Positions 1 to 8,606 of a stretch of DNA of 64,000 nt are shown one piece after another. Within the stretch, counting starts at the first letter, position 1; every line of letters starts with the position of its first letter. The notes under the pieces are model-generated. The model did no database searches, had not been told where the DNA came from, and was given only the letters and a program-made list of their open reading frames with translations. A program made the translations under genes and the position numbers. The stretch is from Liberibacter crescens BT-1 (GTDB lineage: Bacteria > Pseudomonadota > Alphaproteobacteria > Rhizobiales > Rhizobiaceae): positions 62,001-126,000 of the forward strand of contig NC_019907.1 in NCBI RefSeq assembly GCF_000325745.1, given 5' to 3'.

Positions 1-2
1 TG

Positions 3-62
3 CATAAGGAGCCTTATGACAGATTAAGACGTATTAGTTTTTCTTTAGGAAATCGATTCTAG
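3..62 (+). CDS. bamA: BamA C-terminal end (partial)
   Basis: An open frame runs in from the left edge and ends at a TAG, giving about 19 residues that finish in LGNRF. Outer-membrane beta-barrels typically end in phenylalanine, and bamA (the Omp85 assembly factor) is the usual gene just upstream of lpxD in rhizobial genomes. BamA folds and inserts outer-membrane proteins. Only the last barrel strand is visible, so the assignment rests on the terminal residue and on context. Confidence 0.6.
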   Translation, partial: HKEPYDRLRRISFSLGNRF

Positions 63-105
63 ATAACAAGATGTAGATTAAATTAGGTTAACGTAGGAGA
101 TCTCT

Positions 106-1173
106 TTGATAGAGAATTTAAAGTTTTTTACTCCTTCCAAGGCTGGAATTTCTCTTTCACAACTGGCTCATTCTATCAATGTTGAGTTGATGAATAAAGA
201 TTATGGCAATAGAATTATTTATTCTATTGCTCCTATTGCTCGTGCAAAAGAAGGAGATGTTGCGTATATTATTTCAAGAAAGTTTATTCCAGATCTTGAG
301 AGTTGTTATGCGTCTGCCATTATTTGTAATTCTGATATGAGGGCTTTTATTCCAGATCATATTGCTGTTTTGCTATCCTCTTCACCAGAGGAAGCTTTTG
401 CCCTTGCCGGTTATTTGCTCTATCCAGATGCGATGTGTCCTAGTTCTGTTATTTTAGGATTCAAGGGTCTTTCTTCAGCTGCATTTGTGGATAATACTGC
501 AAAGTTAGAGAGTGACATTACAATTGAACTAATGGCAGTTATTGGTTCTGATGTTGAGATTGGTTCCGGTACGTATATAGGGCCAGGAGTGGTCATTGGT
601 CCTCATGTTAAAATTGGACGTAATTGTAGCATTTCATCTGGTTCTAGTGTTTTTTCTGCTTTTATTGGTAATGGTGTTATATTGCATAATGGTGTTAAAA
701 TCGGTCAAGATGGTTTTGGTTATGCGCTAGGAAAAGAATCTATACTTAAACTTGTACAAATTGGCAGAGTGATTATTCAAGATAATGTTGAAATTGGTGC
801 TAATACTACTGTTGATCGTGGTGCAATGGATGATACTGTCATTGGTGAAGGAACAAAAATAGATAACCAGGTTCAAATAGCGCATAATGTTTATATAGGG
901 TGTCATTGTATAATCTCTGGTCAAGTTGGAATTGCTGGTTCTGTTCGTATTGGTGATGGTGTTTTAATAGGAGGTCAATGCGGTATCACAGGACATATTA
1001 CTATTGGTGATGGAGTTAAATTAGCTTCAAGAAGTGGTGTCATGGGGAGTGTTCCTTCTGGGGCATCTTATGGCGGTATGCCGGCCCGTCCTATAAAAGA
1101 TTATCTTATTGAGTTGGTAAAGCTTAGATCAAAAAAAAGTTATTCTAAAAGGATAAGAAACAAAGATGAGTAG
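106..1173 (+). CDS. lpxD: UDP-3-O-acylglucosamine N-acyltransferase LpxD
   Basis: LpxD adds the N-linked hydroxyacyl chain in the third step of lipid A synthesis, using acyl-ACP in the cytoplasm. The 355-residue protein has an N-terminal uridine-binding domain (about residues 1-100), then a long left-handed beta-helix of hexapeptide repeats (IG.., VIG, IGDG patterns). The catalytic histidine lies in QIAHNVYIG. The start is TTG, placed 6 bases after a GGAG ribosome site; the next ATG is well inside the conserved N-domain. It overlaps fabZ by 8 bases and leads a lpxD-fabZ-lpxA-lpxI-lpxB operon. Length and motifs are normal for the family. Confidence 0.95.
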   Translation: MIENLKFFTPSKAGISLSQLAHSINVELMNKDYGNRIIYSIAPIARAKEGDVAYIISRKFIPDLESCYASAIICNSDMRAFIPDHIAVLLSSSPEEAFALAGYLLYPDAMCPSSVILGFKGLSSAAFVDNTAKLESDITIELMAVIGSDVEIGSGTYIGPGVVIGPHVKIGRNCSISSGSSVFSAFIGNGVILHNGVKIGQDGFGYALGKESILKLVQIGRVIIQDNVEIGANTTVDRGAMDDTVIGEGTKIDNQVQIAHNVYIGCHCIISGQVGIAGSVRIGDGVLIGGQCGITGHITIGDGVKLASRSGVMGSVPSGASYGGMPARPIKDYLIELVKLRSKKSYSKRIRNKDE

Positions 1174-1645
1174 TGAAAGAGAAGTGAATTTGAGTTCTCT
1201 AGATATCATTAAGCTTATGAATTTTTTGCCGCATCGCTATCCATTTTTGCTTGTGGATCGTATTATTAATATCAATGGTGATGATTCTGCTATTGGGATC
1301 AAGAATGTTACGTACAATGAACAATATTTTGTTGGACATTTTCCAGGAAGACCTGTGATGCCTGGTGTATTACTTCTTGAAGGTATGGCTCAAACAGCAG
1401 GTGCAATTTGTGCTATGAAGAAAGGTAATCAGAAAAACAGTTATGTTTATTTGACTACGATTGATAGTGCTCGGTTTCGCAGACCGGTTATTCCTGGTGA
1501 TTGTTTAGAATATCATGTATTTAAATTAAAATATCGTATGCCTGATATTTGGAAATTTATTTGTTATGCAAAAGTTAATGGTTGTGGTGTAGCAGAAGCA
1601 AAAATAGGAGCTGTGATGATGTATGAAGGTAAGGAAAAAGAATGA
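1166..1645 (+). CDS. fabZ: 3-hydroxyacyl-ACP dehydratase FabZ
   Basis: FabZ dehydrates 3-hydroxyacyl-ACP to trans-2-enoyl-ACP in type II fatty-acid elongation. The 159-residue protein is a single hot-dog domain. The catalytic pair is visible as His58 (in VGHFPGRP) and Glu72 (in [10 protein letters not shown]). It overlaps lpxD by 8 bases and lpxA by 4 (ATGA), so translation is probably coupled. Its place among lpx genes is standard, since hydroxyacyl-ACP is shared between fatty-acid and lipid A synthesis. Confidence 0.96.
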   Translation: MSSEREVNLSSLDIIKLMNFLPHRYPFLLVDRIININGDDSAIGIKNVTYNEQYFVGHFPGRPVMPGVLLLEGMAQTAGAICAMKKGNQKNSYVYLTTIDSARFRRPVIPGDCLEYHVFKLKYRMPDIWKFICYAKVNGCGVAEAKIGAVMMYEGKEKE

Positions 1646-2469
1646 ATTCTTTTGCTAAATCCGTTGTTATTCACCCAATGTCTATAGTAGAGGAAGGAGC
1701 TATCATTGGTGAAGATACTGTTATAGGTCCATTTTGTAAAGTAGGTTCAGAAGTAAAACTCGGAGTTGGTGTAAGGTTAATATCAAATTGTATTGTTATG
1801 GGAAAAACTACAATTGAAGATTTTACAACTATTTTTCCTATGGCAGTAATAGGCGGAGAAACTCAAAGTATAAATCATAGTTCGCTTGGTACTGAGTTAT
1901 ATATTGGTAAACGATGTGTAATTCGTGAAGGTGTTACAATAAATAGAGGAACCGTTGAATATCTTGGAAAAACTACGATAGGAGATCGTAATACCTTTCT
2001 TACTAATGTTCATATAGCTCATGATTGTATGATTGGTAATGATGTTGTTTTATCTAATAATGTCATGATTGCTGGGCATGTAATTGTTGGCGATCGAGCA
2101 ATATTTGGTGGTGGTTCTGCTGCACATCAATTCACCCGCATTGGGTGTCAGGCTTTTGTAAGTGGTTTCACTGCTGTTGCTCATGATGTAATTCCTTATG
2201 GTATGGCGTATGGAATTCCAGCTGTTCTTCGTGGAATTAATGTTGTAGGCATGAAACGTTTTGGAATTGATCGTACTAAGATTCATATTGTGCGAGAAGT
2301 TTATAATGCCATTTTTAAAGATCAACATTCTATACATGAAAAAGCAGAAGCTATTCGTGAACAATATTCTCATTGTTCAGAGGCTTTAGATATTTTGGAT
2401 TTTATCCTTTTAGATAGGCAACGTCATTTATCGTCTCCTCATCAGACAAAAGGGCACTTTTTTGAGTAA
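1642..2469 (+). CDS. lpxA: UDP-GlcNAc O-acyltransferase LpxA
   Basis: LpxA performs the first step of lipid A synthesis, transferring a 3-hydroxyacyl chain from ACP to UDP-GlcNAc. The 275-residue protein starts with hexapeptide-repeat beta-helix coils and ends in an alpha-helical domain (from about residue 195). The expected catalytic histidine is His127 in NVHIAHDC. The start ATG overlaps the fabZ stop by 4 bases and the gene overlaps lpxI by 8. Length is normal. Confidence 0.96.
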   Translation: MNSFAKSVVIHPMSIVEEGAIIGEDTVIGPFCKVGSEVKLGVGVRLISNCIVMGKTTIEDFTTIFPMAVIGGETQSINHSSLGTELYIGKRCVIREGVTINRGTVEYLGKTTIGDRNTFLTNVHIAHDCMIGNDVVLSNNVMIAGHVIVGDRAIFGGGSAAHQFTRIGCQAFVSGFTAVAHDVIPYGMAYGIPAVLRGINVVGMKRFGIDRTKIHIVREVYNAIFKDQHSIHEKAEAIREQYSHCSEALDILDFILLDRQRHLSSPHQTKGHFFE

Positions 2470-3325
2470 AGGACGTCTTCTTATAATAGCAGGATCTGGA
2501 ATGCTTCCAGTATATGTTGCTCAAGCCGCAAGATTTAATAATGATGAACCTATTATAGTTTCCATTGTAGATGATGTCCATGCGGATTGGAAAGAATTTA
2601 CAATATATCATGTCTCAATTGGAAATTTTCGTTATATAAGTAAGCTCATCAAAGAGCATAGTATAAATCGAATTGTAATTTCAGGTTCAATAAGTTGTCG
2701 ACCTAAATTAAGACAGTTACGTTGGGAATGGAGAAGTCTATTCTTCCTGCCCAAGTTTATGAGTCAATTGATTTCAGCTGGGGATGCGGCTATTCTCAAA
2801 ATAGTGATTGAAATGATTGAAGATAATGGTGTAAAAGTTATAGGCGCACATGAAGTTGTACCAAATCTTCTTGCTAAGACAGGTCCTTTAGGAGTCCATG
2901 TTCCTGGACGTAAAGATAAGAGAGATATACTATCTGCTATGAGAGCCGCTGATGCTCTTGGTTCACTTGATATTGGACAAGGTGTAATAAGTGTTGGTGG
3001 ACGGGTTGTTGCTTTAGAAGGTGCTGAAGGAACTGATGCTATGCTTGAACGAATAGGGCCTCTTAAGAGTTCTGGAAGAATTTATTCTTGTGGTCGTGGA
3101 GTTTTGGTAAAGATGTGCAAATCACAACAAGATATACGTGCGGATCTTCCTGCTATTGGTCTTTTAACAATTAAAAATGCAATTAAAGCAGGTCTTGCAG
3201 GGATTGTTTTAGAATCTGGTAAATCACTTGTTTTAGAACAGGATGATTTAATTCGTGTTGCAAATGAAGCAGGTCTTTTTATTTATGGAATTGATCGAGG
3301 ATTAGAAAAAAGTGCTTTATGGTAA
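2462..3325 (+). CDS. lpxI: UDP-2,3-diacylglucosamine diphosphatase LpxI
   Basis: LpxI (DUF1009 family) hydrolyses UDP-2,3-diacylglucosamine to lipid X. It is the alphaproteobacterial, unrelated replacement for LpxH. The 287-residue protein shows an N-terminal Rossmann-like start (LLIIAGSGMLPVYVAQAA) and the conserved C-terminal half with GQGVISVGGRVVALEGAEGTD and a VKMCKSQQDIRADLPAIG segment. The start is TTG, overlapping lpxA by 8 bases; the end overlaps lpxB by 7. The position between lpxA and lpxB supports the call strongly. Confidence 0.93.
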   Translation: MSKGRLLIIAGSGMLPVYVAQAARFNNDEPIIVSIVDDVHADWKEFTIYHVSIGNFRYISKLIKEHSINRIVISGSISCRPKLRQLRWEWRSLFFLPKFMSQLISAGDAAILKIVIEMIEDNGVKVIGAHEVVPNLLAKTGPLGVHVPGRKDKRDILSAMRAADALGSLDIGQGVISVGGRVVALEGAEGTDAMLERIGPLKSSGRIYSCGRGVLVKMCKSQQDIRADLPAIGLLTIKNAIKAGLAGIVLESGKSLVLEQDDLIRVANEAGLFIYGIDRGLEKSALW

Positions 3326-4500
3326 GAAGTTCAGTTAAAATTGCTATTATTGCTGGTGAAGAATCAGGAGATTTTCTAGGAGGAGATCTGATAAGAGCTT
3401 TAAAAAATATTGTTCCTATTCCGATAACTCTAGTTGGGGTAGGAGGTAATTCTTTAAAAAAAGAAGGGTTGGTTTCATTATTTGATATTTCTGAAATATC
3501 AGTAATGGGAATAACAAGTGTTATTAAAAGGTTGCCTCGATTACTTTTTCTTATTCATAAAACGATTCAAGCAATTGTTTCTGCTAAACCTGATTTATTA
3601 ATTATTGTTGATAGCCCTGATTTTACGCATCGTGTTGCAAAGGGTGTTCGAAATAAATTGCCAGTTCTTCCAATTATCAATTATGTGTGCCCAAGTGTTT
3701 GGGCTTGGAGGCAAGAACGTGCCCGTAAGATGATATCCTATATTGATCATATTCTTGCTCTGTTTCCTTTTGAGCCAGAGGTTATGTATAAGCTTAAAGG
3801 ACCTGTTACAACATTTATTGGTCATCCATTAAGCAGTTGTTCTGATGTTATCAGAGTTGGTAATAGACAGGAAGACAAGAAAATTTCTAATTGTTCTAAT
3901 AAAAGAATTCTTCTTTTGCCTGGTTCAAGAACAAAAGAGATTGTAAATATTTTACCTGTTTTTAGAGAGACGATGAATTTTCTTCTTGAAAGGAATGCCT
4001 CTTTATCTTTTGGCTTAGTAACCATTCCTTCTAGAGAGCAATTGTTACGTCGCATGATTTTAAGCTGGGATAAAAAACCTGAAATCATTGTTGGAAGAAA
4101 AGAAGAAAAGTGGCAGGCTTTTGCCGAAGCCGATGCAGCACTAGCAACATCGGGTACAGTTGTTTTTGAGTTGGCTCTCTGTAGTATTCCTGTAGTATCA
4201 GTTTATAAATTAGACTGGATTGTAAATGTTCTCAATCTAAGTAAATACATAACAACATGGACATGTGCTTTACCAAACCTTATTATTGATTATCCAGCGA
4301 TACCTGAATATTTCAATGAGGCAATACGTTATGGTGCGTTAGCGCGTTGGATGGAAGAACTCACATGTGATACTTTACAACGTCAAGCTATGTTAGCTAG
4401 TTTCCGAGTGCTTCAAAATCGTATTAAGACTTCTATGCCAGCCGGAGAAATAGGAGCTGGAGTTATTCTTGATATTTTTAGGAAGAATAAAATCATCTGA
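3319..4500 (+). CDS. lpxB: Lipid-A-disaccharide synthase LpxB
   Basis: LpxB (glycosyltransferase family 19) joins lipid X and UDP-diacylglucosamine into the lipid A disaccharide at the inner face of the cytoplasmic membrane. The 393-residue protein carries the family hallmarks GEESGDFLGG near the N-terminus, CPSVWAWRQERA in the middle, and FAEADAALATSGTVVFELAL toward the C-terminus. It is the last gene of the overlapping lpx operon; a 67-base gap separates it from recF. Confidence 0.96.
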   Translation: MVRSSVKIAIIAGEESGDFLGGDLIRALKNIVPIPITLVGVGGNSLKKEGLVSLFDISEISVMGITSVIKRLPRLLFLIHKTIQAIVSAKPDLLIIVDSPDFTHRVAKGVRNKLPVLPIINYVCPSVWAWRQERARKMISYIDHILALFPFEPEVMYKLKGPVTTFIGHPLSSCSDVIRVGNRQEDKKISNCSNKRILLLPGSRTKEIVNILPVFRETMNFLLERNASLSFGLVTIPSREQLLRRMILSWDKKPEIIVGRKEEKWQAFAEADAALATSGTVVFELALCSIPVVSVYKLDWIVNVLNLSKYITTWTCALPNLIIDYPAIPEYFNEAIRYGALARWMEELTCDTLQRQAMLASFRVLQNRIKTSMPAGEIGAGVILDIFRKNKII

Positions 4501-4567
4501 AATTAGATTTTGAGTATAATGAGTTAAGCTCTATTTTTTAATTTAGTTTTTAGATGAAATAGTCTTT

Positions 4568-5701
4568 ATGATCCAAAGAATAAAACTTAATATTCTAAAG
4601 CTTACTGAATTTCGTAATTATGATTCTTTGCTACTTAAGTTTGATACACCCTGTGTTGTGATACTTGGTGAGAATGGAATAGGGAAGACTAATATTCTGG
4701 AAGCAATTTCATTTCTATCACCTGGGCGTGGGTTACGTCTTGCATCTTATAGAGATATAAGACGTATAGGTTCTTCTTCTAATTTTTCTATCTTTGCTGA
4801 TGTAGAAGGTATCACAGGGCCAGCAGAAATTTTGATAAAGTTGGAAGTAAAAGACAATACACTCGTACGTCGATTACGTATCAATGGTGTAAAAGTACGT
4901 GGTGTAGACGAGTTAAACAATTACTTACGAATAAATTGGTTAGTTCCTTCCATGGATCGAATTTTTAGTGGGCCAGTTACGGATAGGCGTCGTTTTCTTG
5001 ATAGAATGGTATTTTCTTTTGATCCAAGACATGGAAGCTATATCATTAATTTTGAAAAATTAATGCGTGATCGTAATCGTTTATTAACTGAAGGTCGATT
5101 TGATCCATCATGGCTCTCTGCTATTGAGTCTCAAATGGCTGAATTAGGTATTGCAATAGAGCGTACACGTGCTGAGATGATATCTAAGTTATCTCTCCTT
5201 ATTGCGGATGTAGAAAGTTCCCAAAAAAAATATTTTCCGAGTGCCAGGTTAGGTATCTCAGGATTTATGGACAACAAACTTGATAATAATATATTGGAGT
5301 TACAAAAAGAATATGCTGCAATTTTATGTAAATATCGCAAACGTGATGCTATAGCAGGACGCACTCTTGAAGGCCCGCATCGAAGCGACTTAATCGTATA
5401 TCATTCTGAAAATAATTTGAAAGCTCATCAGTCTTCAACAGGAGAGCAAAAAGTGCTTCTAATGAGTATTTTTTTAGCTCATGCACGCTTAATATCTTCT
5501 ACAACTGGTTTTAGACCTATTTTACTATTAGATGAAATTGCTGCGCATCTGGATAAAAAAAGAAGAGCTGTGCTTTTCGATATAGTGAACGATATTGGTG
5601 CACAAGTTTTCATGACGGGTAGCGATAAAGAACAATTTTCTACATTAGCCTGCAAAGCAAGATTTATACAGCTTTCAAATAACAATATAGATTATAATTA
5701 A
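4568..5701 (+). CDS. recF: DNA replication/repair protein RecF
   Basis: RecF is an SMC-like ATPase that works with RecO and RecR to load RecA at gaps. The 377-residue protein has Walker A (GENGIGKTN, about residue 33), the ABC-type signature STGEQK and a Walker B (ILLLDEIAAHLD). It lies away from dnaA/dnaN, as is common in alphaproteobacteria. It contains an A8 run (5223-5230) that is in frame, a useful control for the homopolymer frameshifts elsewhere. It ends 23 bases before the convergent pheA. Confidence 0.95.
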   Translation: MIQRIKLNILKLTEFRNYDSLLLKFDTPCVVILGENGIGKTNILEAISFLSPGRGLRLASYRDIRRIGSSSNFSIFADVEGITGPAEILIKLEVKDNTLVRRLRINGVKVRGVDELNNYLRINWLVPSMDRIFSGPVTDRRRFLDRMVFSFDPRHGSYIINFEKLMRDRNRLLTEGRFDPSWLSAIESQMAELGIAIERTRAEMISKLSLLIADVESSQKKYFPSARLGISGFMDNKLDNNILELQKEYAAILCKYRKRDAIAGRTLEGPHRSDLIVYHSENNLKAHQSSTGEQKVLLMSIFLAHARLISSTTGFRPILLLDEIAAHLDKKRRAVLFDIVNDIGAQVFMTGSDKEQFSTLACKARFIQLSNNNIDYN

Positions 5702-5724
5702 CATTGAGTGTTAAGTTATAAAAT

Positions 5725-6576
5725 TTACAGTAAATTGCGCATTGAATCTCCTTTATAGACTCCAAGAATTAATACTCGCTCGGAAAAAAAAAGTAATTCT
5801 TCAAGAGCTGAGGTTACTCCCTCATAAGTTGGATGACCTTCAATATCTGCATAAAATTGAGTTGTCGAAAATTTCCCATCAACTTGATATCCTTCAAGTT
5901 TTGTCATGTTCACAGAATTAGTAGCAAAAGCTCCCAAAGCTTTATAAAGTGCTGAAGGTATATTTCGTAGATTAAAAAGCAAAGAAGTTATTATTTTTTC
6001 AGATGGGTTTGGTTCAGCCCATTTTTTATCACGTGAAATAATTATAAAGCGTGTTATATTACTTTTGGAATCCTCTACATTTTCGGATAGAATATTTAAT
6101 TCGTAAAGTGAAGCCGCTAATCGTGGAGCAAGGGCTGCCATTGTACGATTACGTTGAATAGCAACTTTCTTTGCGGCACCAGCAGTATCATAAACAGCTA
6201 CAGGAAGCCATCCATTTTTTTTTAGGAACTTACGACATTGGCTTAAAGCATGAATATGACTATGTACTGTACAGATTTCATCTTTTGTTACTCCTTTTAT
6301 AGCCATGAGTTGTAAGTGAATAGGCATAAAATACTCACCAATAATATGAAACGAAGTTTCTGGTAATAATTGATGTATCTCTGCTACACGTCCCGCTAAA
6401 GTATTCTCGAAAGGTATCATTGCTAAATTAACTTCTTCATTAGCAAGACATGTAAATACATCATCAAAAGTCATGCAAGGAATAGTTTGTGCATCCGGAA
6501 ACATATTTCGGCAAGCTGTATCAGAGTTGGCACCAAAATCACCCTGAAATGCGATTTTATTTTGTATTTTTTTCAT
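5725..6576 (-). CDS. pheA: Prephenate dehydratase
   Basis: This enzyme converts prephenate to phenylpyruvate for phenylalanine synthesis. It has a prephenate dehydratase domain (AFQGDFGANSD near the start, the SNITRF catalytic motif) and a C-terminal ACT regulatory domain (TKLEGYQVDGKF then FYADIEGHP). It is monofunctional, with no chorismate mutase domain. I chose the ATG at 6576 (MKKIQNKIAFQG, 283 residues), which matches the family length. A GTG at 6603 would extend it into kdsB by 11 bases. An in-frame T9 run (6215-6223) does not disturb the frame. Confidence 0.92.
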   Translation of the reverse strand: MKKIQNKIAFQGDFGANSDTACRNMFPDAQTIPCMTFDDVFTCLANEEVNLAMIPFENTLAGRVAEIHQLLPETSFHIIGEYFMPIHLQLMAIKGVTKDEICTVHSHIHALSQCRKFLKKNGWLPVAVYDTAGAAKKVAIQRNRTMAALAPRLAASLYELNILSENVEDSKSNITRFIIISRDKKWAEPNPSEKIITSLLFNLRNIPSALYKALGAFATNSVNMTKLEGYQVDGKFSTTQFYADIEGHPTYEGVTSALEELLFFSERVLILGVYKGDSMRNLL

Positions 6577-6592
6577 ACGACAATAGCTCTGA

Positions 6593-7348
6593 TTAAGAAT
6601 CACATTGAGATAATAAAAGACGAACTTTCTCTAAATCTGCTGGTGTATCGACTCCAATAATTTGAGTTTTTATAAGTTCAACATCAATACGCATGTTATT
6701 TTCCAAAGCACGCAATTGTTCAAGAGACTCTCTTTTTTCTAAAGGAGATGGTTCCAATTTAATGAAACGTTCTAATGCTTTACGTTTATAAGCATAAATT
6801 CCAATATGCTGGTAAAAGGGACCTATACCATAAGGTGCTCTTGCACGTGTAAAGTAAAGTGCGCGCAATCTATTGTCGTTTATAGAGGAGCCTATTACTT
6901 TGACAACATTTGGATCATTCGTTTCTTCTTCATGCGTAATATTACTTGCAACAGTTCCAATATCAACGGAATGGTCTTGTAATGGCATTAATGTTGCTAA
7001 TATAACTTCGGGTTTGATTGTTGGTAGATCTGCTTGAACATTAACAACAATTTCAGTCTTATGTTCTAGATCTATTAAATTAAGAGCTTCAAATATACGA
7101 TCAGAACCTGATACATGATTGCTATGGGTCATTATTGTTTCAAATCCAGCAGAGGAAACGGTATTTTGTATAATTGGATGGTCAGTAGCAATTATTACGC
7201 GTCCAATATTTACTGCACGTGCGATGTTGGCAACATGAATAACCATAGGAACTCCGTTAATATTGGAGAGTACTTTTCCGGGGAATCTTGTTGATGACAT
7301 ACGTGCTGGAATGATAATCACAATATGATTCGTACATTGATGCTGCAT
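6593..7348 (-). CDS. kdsB: CMP-KDO synthetase
   Basis: KdsB activates 3-deoxy-manno-octulosonate with CTP for the inner core of LPS. The N-terminal IPARMSSTRFPGKVL motif and the VNVQADLPTIKP metal/substrate motif are clear. I chose the ATG at 7348 (about 251 residues, the family's usual length). A TTG at 7408 would add 20 unrelated residues and has no ribosome site. It sits 16 bases upstream of pheA, so the two are probably co-transcribed. It complements the lpx operon. Confidence 0.93.
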   Translation of the reverse strand: MQHQCTNHIVIIIPARMSSTRFPGKVLSNINGVPMVIHVANIARAVNIGRVIIATDHPIIQNTVSSAGFETIMTHSNHVSGSDRIFEALNLIDLEHKTEIVVNVQADLPTIKPEVILATLMPLQDHSVDIGTVASNITHEEETNDPNVVKVIGSSINDNRLRALYFTRARAPYGIGPFYQHIGIYAYKRKALERFIKLEPSPLEKRESLEQLRALENNMRIDVELIKTQIIGVDTPADLEKVRLLLSQCDS

Positions 7349-7524
7349 AAATTTAGACTTTTCTGTAATAAGGAGTTTGTCTATAATTTTTGAGGAGGCT
7401 GTATCCAAACATTATATTTCAATCATTACAATAATAAAAGATTCTTATAGTTAGTGATACTTTAAAAGTATGATTAACTATAAAAAATTAGTTATGACAT
7501 GTTATTATTAAAATATAAATTATC

Positions 7525-8160
7525 TTATTTAAATACTTCTCCAGGGTAAGCTCCCCAAATTTTGTTTTGTTCTATCCAGCCTTGTATGTCAGAACTTCTT
7601 CCTTCGCACCAATTGCCATTGCATTCATTTATCTTAAGAAGAACTCCAGGTTCAAGCTTTGCAATAATTCTTGATGTTTTATTTGCTTCTTTATACATAT
7701 CAATATAAATTTTTTTGGTATGCTTATGCAATAACCAAGGAGCAACCAATGCAGATCTTTGTCCTGAAAGTAACCATTGATTAACCCATCCTTCGGTGCC
7801 ATCAACATCACGGATACGCCGCCAAGAATCATATTCTTGAATAATTTCAACTGGAAGGCCTGACTTCAGATACATCCAAGAAACAGGATAATCCTTACTA
7901 GGACCAACCCGCAGATTTGTTTTGTTAGATTTTATTGTCACAAAACGTGGTAAAGGAAGACCGCTTGGACCTTTAGGTAAATTTTGAGCAACAACTGTTT
8001 GATGTACTAAGAATAAGGCTATTATTATGAAAAGAAAAAAAAATCTTATTTGCACGGATATCCACTTTTGGGATATATTAAAGCATATTTTAGAAAATGA
8101 TTTTCGCTCAAGCTTTAAACTGTTATATGTATTGTATAATAAAACAAGATGGCCACTCAT
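7525..8160 (-). CDS. Exported bacterial SH3-domain protein
   Basis: This 211-residue protein has a membrane/signal segment at about residues 39-58 (FFFLFIIIALFLV), followed by two bacterial SH3-like units. The first contains NLRVGPSKDYPVSW and GTEGWVNQWLLSG; the second ends in NWCEGRSSDIQGWIEQ. This fold occurs in periplasmic, often cell-wall-associated proteins of rhizobia. The ATG at 8160 is preceded by AGAGGG at good spacing, so the long positively charged N-terminus before the membrane segment seems real. The substrate is unknown; a wall-binding role is inference. Confidence 0.75.
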   Translation of the reverse strand: MSGHLVLLYNTYNSLKLERKSFSKICFNISQKWISVQIRFFFLFIIIALFLVHQTVVAQNLPKGPSGLPLPRFVTIKSNKTNLRVGPSKDYPVSWMYLKSGLPVEIIQEYDSWRRIRDVDGTEGWVNQWLLSGQRSALVAPWLLHKHTKKIYIDMYKEANKTSRIIAKLEPGVLLKINECNGNWCEGRSSDIQGWIEQNKIWGAYPGEVFK

Positions 8161-8485
8161 TTTAATGCCCTCTTGGTTTGGAGTGAAATAGATACAAAAT
8201 TGATAATAAAATTATATCAAATAAAAATTCAATAAATAATTTGATATAAAAAACACATAATAATTAAAGATAAAAATCTAAAAAATGTGTAAATAAAGTT
8301 GATACTATATGAAATTCTTTTCATAGCAAACAGCCTTTTTATATTCATATTATGTTATTAGTCATGACACTTAATCTGTTTTTGCAGGCGGTGATTTTGT
8401 TTTCTTTGAAATTAATTATATATTTACACCACTTAGTTTTTAAGATTAGCTTGTATTTTATGAAAATATTGCCAATATATGTTGT
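8161..8485. other. AT-rich gap with an 11-bp inverted repeat
   Basis: No supported gene lies here. An inverted repeat with perfect 11-base arms is at 8212-8222 and 8239-8249 (TTATATCAAAT / ATTTGATATAA, 16-base loop). It is too AT-rich to be a convincing terminator and could be a protein-binding site. A possible promoter for the SRP RNA sits at the right end: TTGTAT at 8451-8456 and a TATATG-like element near 8476. Both are weak matches. Confidence 0.35.
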
Positions 8486-8580
8486 GAGAGGTTGGGATGT
8501 GGACGTGTTGATCGCTAACCGGGTCAGGTCTGGAAAGAAGCAGCTCTAACGTTCGTAGCGGGTCACAGTTTCAATCTCTC
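8486..8580 (+). ncRNA. ffs: Signal recognition particle 4.5S RNA
   Basis: The conserved SRP apical core GGTCAGGTCTGGAAAGAAG followed by CAGC is present at about 8522-8544; it binds Ffh. The ends pair: GAGAGGTTG (8486-8494) with CAATCTCTC (8572-8580), giving a long hairpin of about 95 nt, the size of the small bacterial SRP RNA. It lies directly upstream of dnaX on the same strand, the usual alphaproteobacterial position. Exact ends are inferred from pairing. Confidence 0.9.
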
Positions 8581-8606
8581 ACTTTAGAGTTTTATTTTTG
8601 ATTCCA

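Noticed and set aside
2050-2373. 107-codon antisense frame inside lpxA
   Set aside because: No ribosome site or domain; shadow of the conserved beta-helix gene.
7349-7408. Longer kdsB N-terminus from TTG
   Set aside because: No ribosome site, and the added residues are outside the family.
8352-8549. 65-codon frame upstream of dnaX
   Set aside because: It runs into the SRP RNA gene, has no ribosome site and no recognisable product.
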